A stretch of 64,000 nucleotides of DNA from CAWJMD01 sp963700925 (GTDB lineage: Bacteria > Actinomycetota > Actinomycetes > Actinomycetales > CAWJMD01). The notes under the pieces were generated by a model. It searched no databases. It had not been told where the DNA came from and saw only the letters and a program-made list of their open reading frames with translations. The stretch is taken from NCBI GenBank assembly GCA_963700925.1, contig OY969553.1, positions 2,542,001 to 2,606,000 of the forward strand, in the 5' to 3' direction. The position numbers and the translations under genes were made by a program. Below, piece by piece: positions 35,638 through 44,762 of this stretch; positions within the stretch are counted from its first letter, which is position 1, and each line of letters opens with the position of its first letter.

Positions 35638-37833
35638 TCAGGCGAGGTCGAACCGGTCCAGGTTCATGACCTTGACCCACGCCGCGACGAAGTCGCGCAC
35701 GAACTTCGCCTGCGCGTCCGCACTGCCGTAGACCTCCGCGATCGCTCGCAGCTGGGAGTTCGTCCCGAAGACGAGGTCGGCGGCCGTTGCGGTCCACTTG
35801 ACCTCGTCCGTGGAGCGGTCGCGGCCGTCGAACACGTTCTCTGCTGACTCGGAGGCCTTCCACTCCGTGCCCAGGTCGAGCAGGTGCACGAAGAAGTCGT
35901 TGGTCAACGTCTCGGGCCGGTCGGTGAAGACCCCGTGTCGGCTGCCGCCGACGTTCGCGCCCAGGGTCCGCATCCCGCCGACCAGGACCGTCATCTCGGG
36001 AGCGGACAGCGTGAGCATGTTGGCCCGGTCGAGCAGCAGCGTCTCCGGCGGCAGCTTCTCTCCGGCCCGCAGGTAGTTGCGGAACCCGTCTGCCCTCGGT
36101 TCGAGGACGGCGAACGACTCCACATCGGTCTGCTCCTGCGAGGCATCCGTGCGCCCCGGCGCGAACGGCACCGTGACGTCGTGCCCGGCGTTCTTCGCCG
36201 CCTGCTCGACGCCTGCGCACCCGCCCAGGACGATCAGGTCTGCAACCGAGACCTTCGTTCCGCCGGACGACGAGGCGTTGAAGTCCTGCTGGATCTGCTC
36301 GAGGGTCTGCAGCACCGAAGCCAGCGCGGCCGGCTCGTTGACCTCCCAGTTCCGTTGAGGCTCAAGGCGGATCCGTGCCCCGTTGGCTCCACCACGCTTG
36401 TCGGTGCCGCGGAAGCTGGCCGCCGACGCCCAGGCGGTCGCGACCAGCTGGGAGACGGACAGCCCCGACTCGAGGATTGTGGCCTTGAGAGTGGCGATGT
36501 CGCCGTCCGCGATGAGGTCGTGGTCGACCGCGGGCACGGGGTCCTGCCACGGCTGCCGCTCCGGGATCCACGGGCCGAGGTAGCGCGAGACGGGTCCCAT
36601 GTCGCGGTGTAGCAGCTTGTACCAGGCCCTGGCGAACGCGTCCGCGAGCAGGTCCGGGTTCTCGAAGAAGCGACGCGAGATGGGCTCGTAGATCGGGTCG
36701 ATCCGCAGTGCGAGATCCGTCGTCAACATCATCGGGGCGTGCCTGACCGAGGCGTCGTGCGCGTCGGGCACCGCGTCCGAAGCGACGCCGCCCTTCGGCT
36801 TCCACTGCTTGGCGCCCGCGGGGCTCTCAGTGAGCTCCCACTCGAAACCGAACAGCGTCTCGAAGAAGCTGTTGTCCCACTGGATCGGCGTCGGCGTCCA
36901 CGCGCCCTCGAGGCCGCTGGTGATGGTGTCCTTGCCCTTGCCGGTGCCGAACTCGCTCTTCCAGCCAAGGCCCATCGAGTGGACGGGGCAGCCCTCGGGC
37001 TCGGCGCCGATCAGGCTCGGGTCGCCTGCGCCGTGGGTCTTTCCGAACGTGTGGCCACCGGCGATCAGCGCCACGGTCTCCTCGTCGTTCATCGCCATCC
37101 GGCTGAACGTCTCCCGGATGTCCCGGGCCGCCGCCAGCGGGTCCGGATTGCCGTTGGGGCCCTCCGGGTTCACGTAGATCAGGCCCATCTGCACGGCACC
37201 GAAGGGACCGGTGAGCTCCCTGTCTCCGCTGTACCGCTCGTCTCCGAGCCACGTGTCCTCAGGCCCCCAGAAGATCTCCTCGGGCTCCCAGATGTCCTGT
37301 CGCCCGAAGCCGAAGCCGAAGGTCTTGAAGCCCATCGACTCCATGGCGACGTTGCCGGCGAAGACGAGCAGGTCTGCCCAAGAGACCTTCTGGCCGTACT
37401 TCTGCTTGACCGGCCACAGCAGCCGGCGTGCCTTGTCGAGGTTGGCGTTGTCGGGCCAGCTGTTCAGGGGCGCGAAGCGCTGGGCGCCGTCGCCGCCACC
37501 TCCACGACCGTCCTCGATGCGGTACGTGCCGGCTGCGTGCCAGCTCATCCGGATGAACAGCGGGCCGTAGTGGCCGTAGTCGGCCGGCCACCAGTCCTGC
37601 GACTGCGTCATCACATCGAGAACGTCCTGCTTGAGCGCCTCGACGTCGAGGGCTTTGAAGGCCTCGGCGTAGTCGAAGTCCTCGCCCAGCGGGTTGGATC
37701 GCGGCGAGTGCTGGTGAAGAACCTGCAGGTTCAGCTGGTTGGGCCACCAGTCCTGGTTGGTGCTGGGCCGGCTCTGCTTCGGTTCTGGGGCTGGGATTAC
37801 CGGGTTCTCGCTCTCGCTGCCGCGATCAGACAC
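35638..37833 (-). CDS. katG: Catalase-peroxidase KatG
   Basis: A 731-aa bifunctional heme enzyme of standard length. The distal site is RMSWHAAGTYR (Arg, Trp and His), the proximal His is in LIAGGHTFGKTHGA, and the Met-Tyr-Trp adduct partners are all visible: Trp in SWHAAG, Tyr in GLIYVNPEGPNG and Met in AMNDEETVAL. A C-terminal degenerate peroxidase domain follows. It removes hydrogen peroxide and can activate isoniazid-like compounds in relatives. The upstream furA ends 48 nt before it, so the two form the usual operon. Confidence 0.96.
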   Translation of the reverse strand: MSDRGSESENPVIPAPEPKQSRPSTNQDWWPNQLNLQVLHQHSPRSNPLGEDFDYAEAFKALDVEALKQDVLDVMTQSQDWWPADYGHYGPLFIRMSWHAAGTYRIEDGRGGGGDGAQRFAPLNSWPDNANLDKARRLLWPVKQKYGQKVSWADLLVFAGNVAMESMGFKTFGFGFGRQDIWEPEEIFWGPEDTWLGDERYSGDRELTGPFGAVQMGLIYVNPEGPNGNPDPLAAARDIRETFSRMAMNDEETVALIAGGHTFGKTHGAGDPSLIGAEPEGCPVHSMGLGWKSEFGTGKGKDTITSGLEGAWTPTPIQWDNSFFETLFGFEWELTESPAGAKQWKPKGGVASDAVPDAHDASVRHAPMMLTTDLALRIDPIYEPISRRFFENPDLLADAFARAWYKLLHRDMGPVSRYLGPWIPERQPWQDPVPAVDHDLIADGDIATLKATILESGLSVSQLVATAWASAASFRGTDKRGGANGARIRLEPQRNWEVNEPAALASVLQTLEQIQQDFNASSSGGTKVSVADLIVLGGCAGVEQAAKNAGHDVTVPFAPGRTDASQEQTDVESFAVLEPRADGFRNYLRAGEKLPPETLLLDRANMLTLSAPEMTVLVGGMRTLGANVGGSRHGVFTDRPETLTNDFFVHLLDLGTEWKASESAENVFDGRDRSTDEVKWTATAADLVFGTNSQLRAIAEVYGSADAQAKFVRDFVAAWVKVMNLDRFDLA

Positions 37834-37881
37834 GTCGGTCCATCTCCTGTCTAGATGTCTCGGTTGGTGAACATCGTTTTG

Positions 37882-38310
37882 TCAGCTGGTTGTTCGTGCG
37901 CACTCGGGACAAACTCCCCAGTAGATGACCTCCGCCTCGTCGATCGTGAAGCCCTGGTCGTTGGACGCGGTGAGACACGGGGCCTCGCCGACCGCGCAGT
38001 CGACGTCGGCAATGGCACCGCACGACCTGCACACGACGTGATGGTGGTTGTCCGCGACCCGAGACTCGTAGCGAGCCACGGAGCCGGACGGCTGGATGCG
38101 CCGCACCAGCCCTGCAGCGGTCAGGGCGCGCAGCACGTCGTAGACGGCCTGGTGCGACACCGCCGGTAGCTCCTCACGCACGGCACCGATGATCGAGTCG
38201 GTGTCTGCGTGTGGGTGGGCGTGCACCGCGGCCAGCACCGCCAGTCGCGGACGCGTCACGCGGAGGGGCGCTCCGCGCAGCATGCTCACGAAGTCCGAGG
38301 TCGTCGGCAC
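37882..38310 (-). CDS. furA: Fur-family regulator FurA
   Basis: A 142-aa Fur protein: winged helix LRVTRPRLAVLAAVHAHPHA with VSHQAVYDVLRALTAAGLVR, metal site NHHHVVCRSCG, and C-terminal CPEC, giving CxxC pairs for structural zinc. FurA in actinobacteria represses itself and katG and responds to peroxide. I chose GTG 38310 (PTTSDFVSMLRG follows); ATG 38283 is an alternative. It lies directly before katG. Confidence 0.88.
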   Translation of the reverse strand: MPTTSDFVSMLRGAPLRVTRPRLAVLAAVHAHPHADTDSIIGAVREELPAVSHQAVYDVLRALTAAGLVRRIQPSGSVARYESRVADNHHHVVCRSCGAIADVDCAVGEAPCLTASNDQGFTIDEAEVIYWGVCPECARTTS

Positions 38311-38324
38311 GCTGCGCAGTATGG

Positions 38325-38337
38325 TCCATTTTCTGGA
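38325..38337. promoter_or_regulatory. Candidate FurA box
   Basis: TCCA-TTTTC-TGGA is a short inverted repeat inside an A/T-richer patch (ATGGTCCATTTTCTGGAATG) 15 nt upstream of the furA start. Position and composition fit an autoregulatory Fur-type site, but the match is short. Confidence 0.35.
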
Positions 38338-38342
38338 ATGCA

Positions 38343-39158
38343 TCAAGAACTGAGCTGGCGAAACATCCCGTCGACGTCGGGCAACCGCTCGAACACGGAG
38401 AACGTCCCCGCGTCCGCGATCTCCTGGGCTGCCTCCAGGAACCCGGCCCACGCGGTGCGCGCGAGCGTTCCCCCCACACTGATCCGCCGCACCCCGAGTG
38501 CCGCTGCTTCCGCGACGGTGATGAACGGCGCGTTGATCAGCAGGTTCACCGGTTGGGGTGACACGGCGTCGACGATGGCTGCAACCTGCTCAGCGGTTCC
38601 GATGCGCGGGGCGTAGAGGCAGTCGGCTCCGGCCTCGGCGTACGCGCGGAGCCGTCGAATCGTCTCGTCGATGTCTGGACGTCCCACGACGAACCCCTCG
38701 GATCGGCCGGTCAGGACGATCCTCGTGCCGCTCTCGTCGATCGCCTCACGCGCGGCCCTGACCCGCTCGACGGCCAGGTCGAACTCATGGAGGGGCTGCG
38801 CCGGGTCGCCAGTGGAGTCCTCGATCGACAGGCCCGCGATCCCGGTTTCCGCGGCCAGCTTCACATGCTCGTTGACCTGCTGGGGGTCGACCGCGAAGCC
38901 GCCCTCGAAATCGGCGTTCACGGGGACGTTCACCGCTTCCGCGACGGTCTGTAGGTGCTCGAGCATCTCGTCGAGCAGGACGTGGTTGTCAGGGCGTCCC
39001 AACGTCCAGGCGAAACCGGAGCTCGTCGTCGCCAGCGCCTTGAAGCCCAGGGCCTCCAGGGCACGCGCACTCCCCGCGTCCCACGGGTTGGGCATCACGA
39101 AGCAACCGGACGTGTGCAAGCTGTGGAAAGAGGCGACTCGATCACTCTGGACTGTCAT
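38343..39158 (-). CDS. Isocitrate lyase/PEP mutase-superfamily protein
   Basis: A 271-aa TIM-barrel enzyme with the superfamily opening FVMPNPWDAGSARALEALGF, catalytic-loop area VPVNADFEGGFA, GLSIEDSTGD and ISVGGTLARTAW. The Cys of true isocitrate lyases is absent, so it belongs to the PEP mutase/oxaloacetate-decarboxylase-like branch that breaks or rearranges C-C or C-P bonds of 2-oxo acids. The start is ATG 39158 with AAAGGG upstream. It is divergent from the gp19-like gene and 32 nt upstream of the furA start region; no functional tie to furA-katG is evident. Confidence 0.88.
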   Translation of the reverse strand: MTVQSDRVASFHSLHTSGCFVMPNPWDAGSARALEALGFKALATTSSGFAWTLGRPDNHVLLDEMLEHLQTVAEAVNVPVNADFEGGFAVDPQQVNEHVKLAAETGIAGLSIEDSTGDPAQPLHEFDLAVERVRAAREAIDESGTRIVLTGRSEGFVVGRPDIDETIRRLRAYAEAGADCLYAPRIGTAEQVAAIVDAVSPQPVNLLINAPFITVAEAAALGVRRISVGGTLARTAWAGFLEAAQEIADAGTFSVFERLPDVDGMFRQLSS

Positions 39159-39235
39159 GCTGGCACCCTTTACCTTCAACGGCCGCTGCATCGCTGCGGC
39201 TCCGGGATCGTCTGCCCATACTGGAGGAGCCCGAC

Positions 39236-39676
39236 ATGACACCGCCACCGCCGCCCTCGTTCTCAGTGGCCGAACGGTTCACCCTCGAGTTCGGGAGCGT
39301 GGTGACGACCTTCGTCCAGCTCTACGGTCTGACCCGAGAGCACGACGTCGTCGAGCTCAAGGAGAGCGGGCCGGACGGCCGGCTCGTCGTCCGAAAACTC
39401 CCTGGGGAGTGGCAGGCAGGGAAGGTGGTCCTCACCCGCGCCCTCACGGCAGATCGGTCCTTCGACAACATCCTGACCGCAGCGCATGCCAGTACGAGCG
39501 ACATCCGCAGCGATGCAAGGATTCTCGCCCACGATGCAACCGGCAGCCCTGTTGCCACGTACCGGCTCGTGAACGCCTGGCCACGGAAGGTCGAGATCGT
39601 GACCTTCGAGCTGGCCGACGAAGCGACTGTCGCCGAGCGGCTGACGCTCGTCTACGAGCAGGTCGAGCGGACGTAG
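39236..39676 (+). CDS. Phage tail-tube (gp19)-like protein
   Basis: A 146-aa protein with the tail-tube pattern FGSVVTTFVQLYGLTREHDV, then VVRKLPGEWQAGKVVLTRAL, followed by a polar strand region and WPRKVEIVTFELADEATVAE. This resembles the T4 gp19/TIGR02241 family used as inner tube in phages and contractile injection particles. No sheath, baseplate or ATPase gene adjoins it. GGAGGA lies just before the ATG. It may be a domesticated tube-like protein; the assignment is by pattern only. Confidence 0.65.
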   Translation: MTPPPPPSFSVAERFTLEFGSVVTTFVQLYGLTREHDVVELKESGPDGRLVVRKLPGEWQAGKVVLTRALTADRSFDNILTAAHASTSDIRSDARILAHDATGSPVATYRLVNAWPRKVEIVTFELADEATVAERLTLVYEQVERT

Positions 39677-39761
39677 CGCGCCGCCTGCCTCTCAGCCAGA
39701 GCAGGCGTGCGGCAATCTGTCGCCCCGATGGCTCTGAAGGCCCTGACGAAACTCATCGGTT

Positions 39762-40012
39762 AGGTACGACGACCTGAGCTTTGCCGGGCACCACTCGGAG
39801 GCCCTGCTGCTGGCCGTCTTCTGTACCTGGTCGGCGGAGGCGTCGTCTACCTCCTGCTCTCTGCGTACGGAATGGTGATCGGACACGACAGCGCGGCCAA
39901 CTTCGTGCCGGTCAACGCGGCGGACAACGTCCTTCACCTGGGGCTTGGCCTGGGCATAGTCGCCCTCGGCCTGGTGCTCGGCGGTAGGTCAGGTCACGGT
40001 TCGGCAAGGTAG
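39762..40012 (+). pseudogene. DUF4383 membrane protein remnant
   Basis: RYDDLSFAGHHSEALLLAVF (39762-39820) is the family N-terminal loop and helix start. At 39821 the sequence jumps to another frame and a later part of the family, LYLVGGGVVYLLLSAYGMVI, then NAADNVLHLGLGLGIVALGL, and stops at 40012. The start and the middle third (helices around the ILHN/HLLFG region in relatives) are deleted. The final bases overlap the convergent hydrolase gene. Confidence 0.7.
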
Positions 40013-40764
40013 GGATCGGCCCAGGCGCTGATGATGCGAGCCGCGCGCTGGGCCTGGTTGCGGCCGGTCAGCAGGTGGTCGGCGCCCTCCAGCGACACGA
40101 AGCTGCGGGGGTGCCGCGCCGCCCGGAAGATCTCGCTGGCGTTCGCGATGCCCACGGTGTTGTCGGTCGGGGAGTGCATCACCAGCAGCGCCCGGTGAAG
40201 TGTGCGGATCTGCTGGTGCAGGTCAGCAGCGCGAACGTCCTCGATGAAGTGCCGGCGGAGGGTGAGGGCCCTACCGCCGATGGGGAAGGGAGCTTCGCCC
40301 TCGGCCAGGATGCGTTCCACGAGAGCGTCGTACGTGTGCTCGACGTGACCGGGCTTGTACGGCGCCCCGATGCTCGCCACCGCGAGCACCGAGTCGAGCT
40401 CATGGGCTGCAGCGATGACCGCCGCCCCGCCGAAGGAGTGGCCCACCAGGAGTCGGGCCTCGCGGCCGGACTCGTTCATGAACCGCGCCGCCTGCGCGGT
40501 GTCGGCGAGCTTGTGGGAGAAGGACCCGTCACCCCAGTCACCCTCCGAGTCGCCGAGCCCGAGGTTGTCGAAGCGCAGCATCCCGATGCCCTCGCTGGCC
40601 AGCTGCTTGCAGATCCGGCTGGCGGCGGGACTGTCCTTGCCCAGCGTGAACCCGTGGGAGAACACGCCCCAACCGCGGGTCGTGCCCTCGGGCTCGTCGA
40701 TCAGCCCGGCAAGTCTCGGTCCGCTGGTACTGGGGAACCAGACTCGCTCGGGCACGTCGGCCAT
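39994..40764 (-). CDS. Alpha/beta hydrolase
   Basis: A 256-aa serine hydrolase with nucleophile elbow GHSFGG (Ser), GWGVFSHGFTLGKDSPAASR near the oxyanion region, an acid in HSPTDNTVG, and His in EGADHLLTG. Similar proteins are found fused to, or next to, OsmC-type proteins, but none is here. The substrate is unknown. It is followed by the convergent DUF4383 remnant. Confidence 0.87.
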   Translation of the reverse strand: MADVPERVWFPSTSGPRLAGLIDEPEGTTRGWGVFSHGFTLGKDSPAASRICKQLASEGIGMLRFDNLGLGDSEGDWGDGSFSHKLADTAQAARFMNESGREARLLVGHSFGGAAVIAAAHELDSVLAVASIGAPYKPGHVEHTYDALVERILAEGEAPFPIGGRALTLRRHFIEDVRAADLHQQIRTLHRALLVMHSPTDNTVGIANASEIFRAARHPRSFVSLEGADHLLTGRNQAQRAARIISAWADPYLAEP

Positions 40765-40807
40765 CCTCCCAGACGGGTGGACGGGTCCGCCGTTGCGGAA
40801 GGACGTG

Positions 40808-41650
40808 TCAGGTCGTCGGGATGCCGACCAGATCCGCGCTGACCTGCCAGAGCCGAGCGGCGGTGCCCTCGTCGTAGCTGCTCTTGGACGACCTCTTGGG
40901 CTTGCTGTTGGCGAAGAACTGCCCCGAGACGTTCTCGAGCTCGGGGGCCGAGGCCACGTGGACGGTCGTCTTGGCGCCCTGCGCCGGCGACTTCATGAAC
41001 GGTCGAATGAGCGGAACGAGGAGTCGCTGGATACCGGCGGGGTCCTCGGCGCCGAAGGACGTGCTCACCACTCCCGGATGCAGCGCGTTGGCCGTCACGG
41101 AGGTCGACCGCAGTCGCCGGGCCAGCTCGTACGTGAACAGCACGTTGGCCAGCTTGGACTGGTCGTAGGCACGTGACCCGGAGTACGACCGCTCACCCTG
41201 CAGGTCGTCGAAGTCGATGCGTCCCATGGCATGCGCGTTGGACGAGACGGTGACGACCCTCGCTGCAGCGCTCTGCTTGAGCCGGTCGAGAAGCAGGTGG
41301 GTGAGGAGGAACGGCGCCAGGTGGTTGAGAGCGAAGGTGTGCTCCAGCCCGTCCGCAGTGAGCCGTCGGGTGTGCCAGTATCCGCCGACGTTGTTCACGA
41401 GCACATCGATGGGAAGGCGCTCGAGAACCTCTTCGGCCAGGCGCCTGACCTCGGACTGAGCCGACAGGTCCGCGACGAACTCGACGACGAGTCCACCTCC
41501 GGCTGAGCGGATCTCGTGAGCCGCAGCTGCGGTGCGCTCGCGGTCACGGCCGGTCAGGGCGATGTCCGCCCCCATCCTTGCCAGGCCCAGTGCAGTGGCC
41601 TTGCCGATGCCGCCGGTGCCACCGGTGACCAGCACGGCTCTCCCGCTCAT
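40808..41650 (-). CDS. Short-chain dehydrogenase/reductase
   Basis: A 280-aa classical/extended SDR: nucleotide motif VTGGTGGIGKATALGLA (TGxxxGIG), NNVGG structural motif, active-site Ser in VTVSSNAHAMG and the YDQSKLAN Tyr-x-x-x-Lys. It resembles the retinol-dehydrogenase/WW-oxidoreductase-like subgroup. The start at ATG 41650 (MSGRAVLVTGG) is favoured over an unconserved extension. The product of the reaction cannot be read from sequence. Confidence 0.87.
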   Translation of the reverse strand: MSGRAVLVTGGTGGIGKATALGLARMGADIALTGRDRERTAAAAHEIRSAGGGLVVEFVADLSAQSEVRRLAEEVLERLPIDVLVNNVGGYWHTRRLTADGLEHTFALNHLAPFLLTHLLLDRLKQSAAARVVTVSSNAHAMGRIDFDDLQGERSYSGSRAYDQSKLANVLFTYELARRLRSTSVTANALHPGVVSTSFGAEDPAGIQRLLVPLIRPFMKSPAQGAKTTVHVASAPELENVSGQFFANSKPKRSSKSSYDEGTAARLWQVSADLVGIPTT

Positions 41651-41658
41651 GGGTTGGC

Positions 41659-42159
41659 TCAGCAGGTCACCTCGACGAGCTTCTCGGTGCGAGCGGTCCA
41701 CGGCTGACCGGTGTTGTTGCTGGTCGCCTTCACCGTCGACTTGGTCGACAGGATGACCTGGTAGGTCACGCCGGGCTGGGGATCCCAGGGCAGGCCCCAG
41801 GCGTTGTCCTGGCAGATCGGGCCGACGGAGGTGGCGCCGCCGGTGGTGGACAGACCGGTGGCCAGCGCCCCGCCGCCGCTGTAGAGAGTCACCCGTTGGC
41901 CGTCCTGGATGACGAATGCGCTCATCTCGGTCTTGTGCCGCATCCAGGCCGTCTCGCAGACGACTTCGCCCTTGTGCTTGAGCCGGCGGATGCCGTTCTG
42001 CATGTACGTCGACCCCTTGGTCGTGAGGTCGCAGGTGCTGTCCTGGCCGGCCGCGTTGAGGAGCGGTGCCTGACTGGGACGCACCCAGACTGCTTGTGCC
42101 GGAACGGCTACGGCGACCGTGAGTCCGCCGGCGAGAGCGAGGGCGGCGAGCTTACGCAT
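41659..42159 (-). CDS. Secreted protein, unknown function
   Basis: A 166-aa exported protein: signal peptide MRKLAALALAGGLTVAVAVP with cleavage after QAQA-like PAQA. The mature part has three Cys residues (STCDL, VVCET, GPICQ) plus a C-terminal Cys, probably forming two disulfides. The rest is strand-rich and polar. The start at 42159 has GGGGAAA before it. I recognise no family. It is the reason the frame upstream to 42510 should not be used, as that overlaps the MDR gene. Confidence 0.75.
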   Translation of the reverse strand: MRKLAALALAGGLTVAVAVPAQAVWVRPSQAPLLNAAGQDSTCDLTTKGSTYMQNGIRRLKHKGEVVCETAWMRHKTEMSAFVIQDGQRVTLYSGGGALATGLSTTGGATSVGPICQDNAWGLPWDPQPGVTYQVILSTKSTVKATSNNTGQPWTARTEKLVEVTC

Positions 42160-42254
42160 GGTTTCCCCCAAGTGGTCGATTGCCCGGCACCGTAGTCGCC
42201 GCCGGTGCGTTTCGTACGCGGAATGCCGAAGTCCTGATGCCGACCGGCCGTTGC

Positions 42255-43205
42255 TCAGGGTGTGACGACCGCCTTGCCGAGGACGCGCCCCTCGCCGACG
42301 TCGGCGAGCGCCTGCGACACCTGGTCGAGCGGGAACGTGCGGTGGATGTGGACGCGAAGATCGCCGGCGATGCAGCGCTCGGCGACGGGCTCGAAGTGCG
42401 CCGGCCCCTGCCTGGCAACGAGGAGCCCTAGCCGGCGCCGAGTGAGCAGTCCGAGAGCGGCGCCGACCGTCACCACCCTCAGCAGCGTTCGCACGGTGCC
42501 GCCGACGCACAGGTAGCGACCGCCTCGCGCCAGGGCCCGCCGGTACGCGAACACCGACCTGTGCGCGACGAGATCCAGCACGAGGTCGTATGGTTCTCGT
42601 CGCGTGAAGTCCTCGCTGCGGTAGTCGACCACGTCGTCGGCGCCGAGAGCTCGGATGAACGCGAGCTTGTCCGCGTTGTCGACGCCGGTCACGTGTGCCC
42701 CTGCGAGCTTGGCGAGCTGGATCGCGAACGAGCCGGCCCCACCGCCCGCCCCGTTGATCAGCACACGCTGCCCGCTGCCTGCTCGGGCAGTTCCCTGCAG
42801 CGCGATCGCGCCCGCCTGGGGCAAGGTCGAGGCCTGGGCGAACGTCAGCTCCTCCGGCTTGCGTGCGAGCGCCGCTTCGGGTGCGACCGCGTACTCCGCG
42901 AAACCGCCCATCAGAGAGAGGTTGTCGCCGTACACCTCATCACCTACGTGGAAGCGGGAGACGCCGGAGCCGACGGCTGCGACGCGTCCGGCGATGTCTG
43001 AGCCGAGTACGCGGTGCGCCGGGGCGCGCAGCCCCCCGATCCGCGCGTACATCGGAGCTCCCCGCAGCATCTCCCAGTCAGAGAGATTGACGGACGTCGC
43101 GGCGACCTCGACGAGCACCTGGTTCGCGCTCGGCGACGGCACCGGAATGTCCTCGACGCTCAGTACGTCAGGCGGGCCGTAGCGGTCGTAGACGACGGCC
43201 CTCAT
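42255..43205 (-). CDS. Zinc-independent MDR oxidoreductase (quinone reductase-like)
   Basis: A 316-aa medium-chain dehydrogenase: MRAVVYDRYGPPDVLSVEDI opening, GSDIAGRVAAVGSGVSRF, cofactor motif GAGGGAGSFAIQLAKLAG. The catalytic zinc ligands (Cys/His of GHE) are missing, placing it in the quinone oxidoreductase/enoyl-reductase group using NADPH. Its start is ATG 43205. About 200 nt separate it from the divergent propeller gene, in which I see only the propeller promoter region. Confidence 0.88.
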   Translation of the reverse strand: MRAVVYDRYGPPDVLSVEDIPVPSPSANQVLVEVAATSVNLSDWEMLRGAPMYARIGGLRAPAHRVLGSDIAGRVAAVGSGVSRFHVGDEVYGDNLSLMGGFAEYAVAPEAALARKPEELTFAQASTLPQAGAIALQGTARAGSGQRVLINGAGGGAGSFAIQLAKLAGAHVTGVDNADKLAFIRALGADDVVDYRSEDFTRREPYDLVLDLVAHRSVFAYRRALARGGRYLCVGGTVRTLLRVVTVGAALGLLTRRRLGLLVARQGPAHFEPVAERCIAGDLRVHIHRTFPLDQVSQALADVGEGRVLGKAVVTP

Positions 43206-43403
43206 CGTGGTCGGCCCGTCAGAGCCAGTAACGCGTGGGACTGGACATGCGAGTCACTGTAGGCGGAGCAAGCGAGGTCGAATATCTCGTCCGAACGGTG
43301 GATGTGCAGGTAGGGCGGGACTGCGAGCCTGGCTTGCGGACCCCGGTCTCGGCCTGTCAACGCATCGGTTCAGGGGCGCCCATGGCGCCCGGGGGAGGAA
43401 AAC

Positions 43404-44690
43404 ATGTCTCGCGCAACACAGCAGCGCGCTCTGAAGGCGACGACGGTGCTTGCCGCGGTCGTGACGGCAGTCGCCGTCTCGGCGCCGCCGGCGATGGCCA
43501 CCAGTCCAGTGAACCTCGGCGGCACCACCCGCGTGCTGAGCGTCGACGCCGCGGGCACCACCATCGACGGTCGGGCACCGTCGGTCAGCCGCGATGGGCG
43601 CTACACCGCCTTCGCCCGCTCAGGGCCTGGCGGCTGGGGCATCGTGCTGCATGACGCGGTCACCGGCAGCGAAGCCGCGGTTCCGCGTGTCCCCGGCTAC
43701 GAGCTCATGGGCAACCTCGCGGTGAGCGCTGACGGCCGGTTCGTCGTCTACGGAGGCTATTCCGCCGCCGACCCGCTGCGGTTTCGGATCTTCCGCCACA
43801 ACGTCGCCACCAACAGCGGCACGGTGATGCCGGCGCCCAGCACGGGTGGCGAGCCCTACGGCCTCACGCAGTTCAGCGTCAGCGCGAACGGCCGGTTCAT
43901 CGCCTTTCTGGGGTCGTGGCGGGATGCGAGCCTTGCGACACGTTCTGACGTCTTCGTGACCGACGCGACTGCGCGCACCACCACGCCCCTCGGCGTCGAG
44001 CTGCCCTACACGGACGCCGACCACCAGCTCATGCAGCCCGCGATCAGCGGCGACGGGACCAAGGTCGCGTTCGCCACGTCGGCCAGCCTGGTCACGCGAG
44101 ACACCAACACGCACTTCGACATCTATGTCCACGACCGGGCGACCGGAGCCGAGGCGCTGGCCAGCCGCACCGTCGCCGGAGGCACCGGGAACAAGCAGTC
44201 CACACAGCCGTGGATCAGCGGGGACGGGCGCTTTGTGGCCTTCAACTCGCGATCGACGAACCTTGCTCCCGGCGTCACCGACACCTCGATCACGCAGGCC
44301 TACGTCGTCGACACGAGCACCTTCCGGACCACGATGATGAGCAAGACCGCCGCAGGTGTCGCGGGCGACGCCTTCGCGCACGTCCTGGGGATCAGCTCGA
44401 CAGGGCGCTTTGTGGTCTTCGAGTCGCCGGCCACGAACTACGGATTCCCGGCCAACCCCTTCGGCCTCACCGGGTGGCAGATCTACCGCTACGACCGCGT
44501 CAACGACACCATCGGCCTGGTCAGCCACGCGGCCGGGAAGAAGTACCCGTCGGATCGAGGCTCCGGTGCGCTGGACGCCGTCATCAGCGCCGACGGTGCG
44601 CACATCGCCTACTCGTCCACCAGCCGGGACTTGGACAGAACCGCTGTGGACGAATACAACTCGCTGGACCTCTTCGCCTGGGCTCAGTAG
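43404..44690 (+). CDS. Secreted TolB/PD40-like propeller, tandem copy 1
   Basis: A 428-aa exported protein: signal peptide (about 1-33, VLAAVVTAVAVSAPPAMA), then repeated PD40-type blades with the S.DGR/SGDG pattern: VSRDGRYTAF, VSADGRFVVY, VSANGRFIAF, ISGDGTKVAF, ISGDGRFVAF and ISADGAHIAY. Blades of this type occur in TolB and in surface propellers; no enzyme motif is present. CTGTCAACGCATCGGT lies 50 nt upstream of the start and recurs before the next copy. Function unknown. Confidence 0.85.
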   Translation: MSRATQQRALKATTVLAAVVTAVAVSAPPAMATSPVNLGGTTRVLSVDAAGTTIDGRAPSVSRDGRYTAFARSGPGGWGIVLHDAVTGSEAAVPRVPGYELMGNLAVSADGRFVVYGGYSAADPLRFRIFRHNVATNSGTVMPAPSTGGEPYGLTQFSVSANGRFIAFLGSWRDASLATRSDVFVTDATARTTTPLGVELPYTDADHQLMQPAISGDGTKVAFATSASLVTRDTNTHFDIYVHDRATGAEALASRTVAGGTGNKQSTQPWISGDGRFVAFNSRSTNLAPGVTDTSITQAYVVDTSTFRTTMMSKTAAGVAGDAFAHVLGISSTGRFVVFESPATNYGFPANPFGLTGWQIYRYDRVNDTIGLVSHAAGKKYPSDRGSGALDAVISADGAHIAYSSTSRDLDRTAVDEYNSLDLFAWAQ

Positions 44691-44762
44691 ACCCAGGGGG
44701 AGGCCCCTTCGCCTGTCAAAGCATCGGTCTCATGGGCGCCTCGGGCGTCGCGGGAGGAAAAC

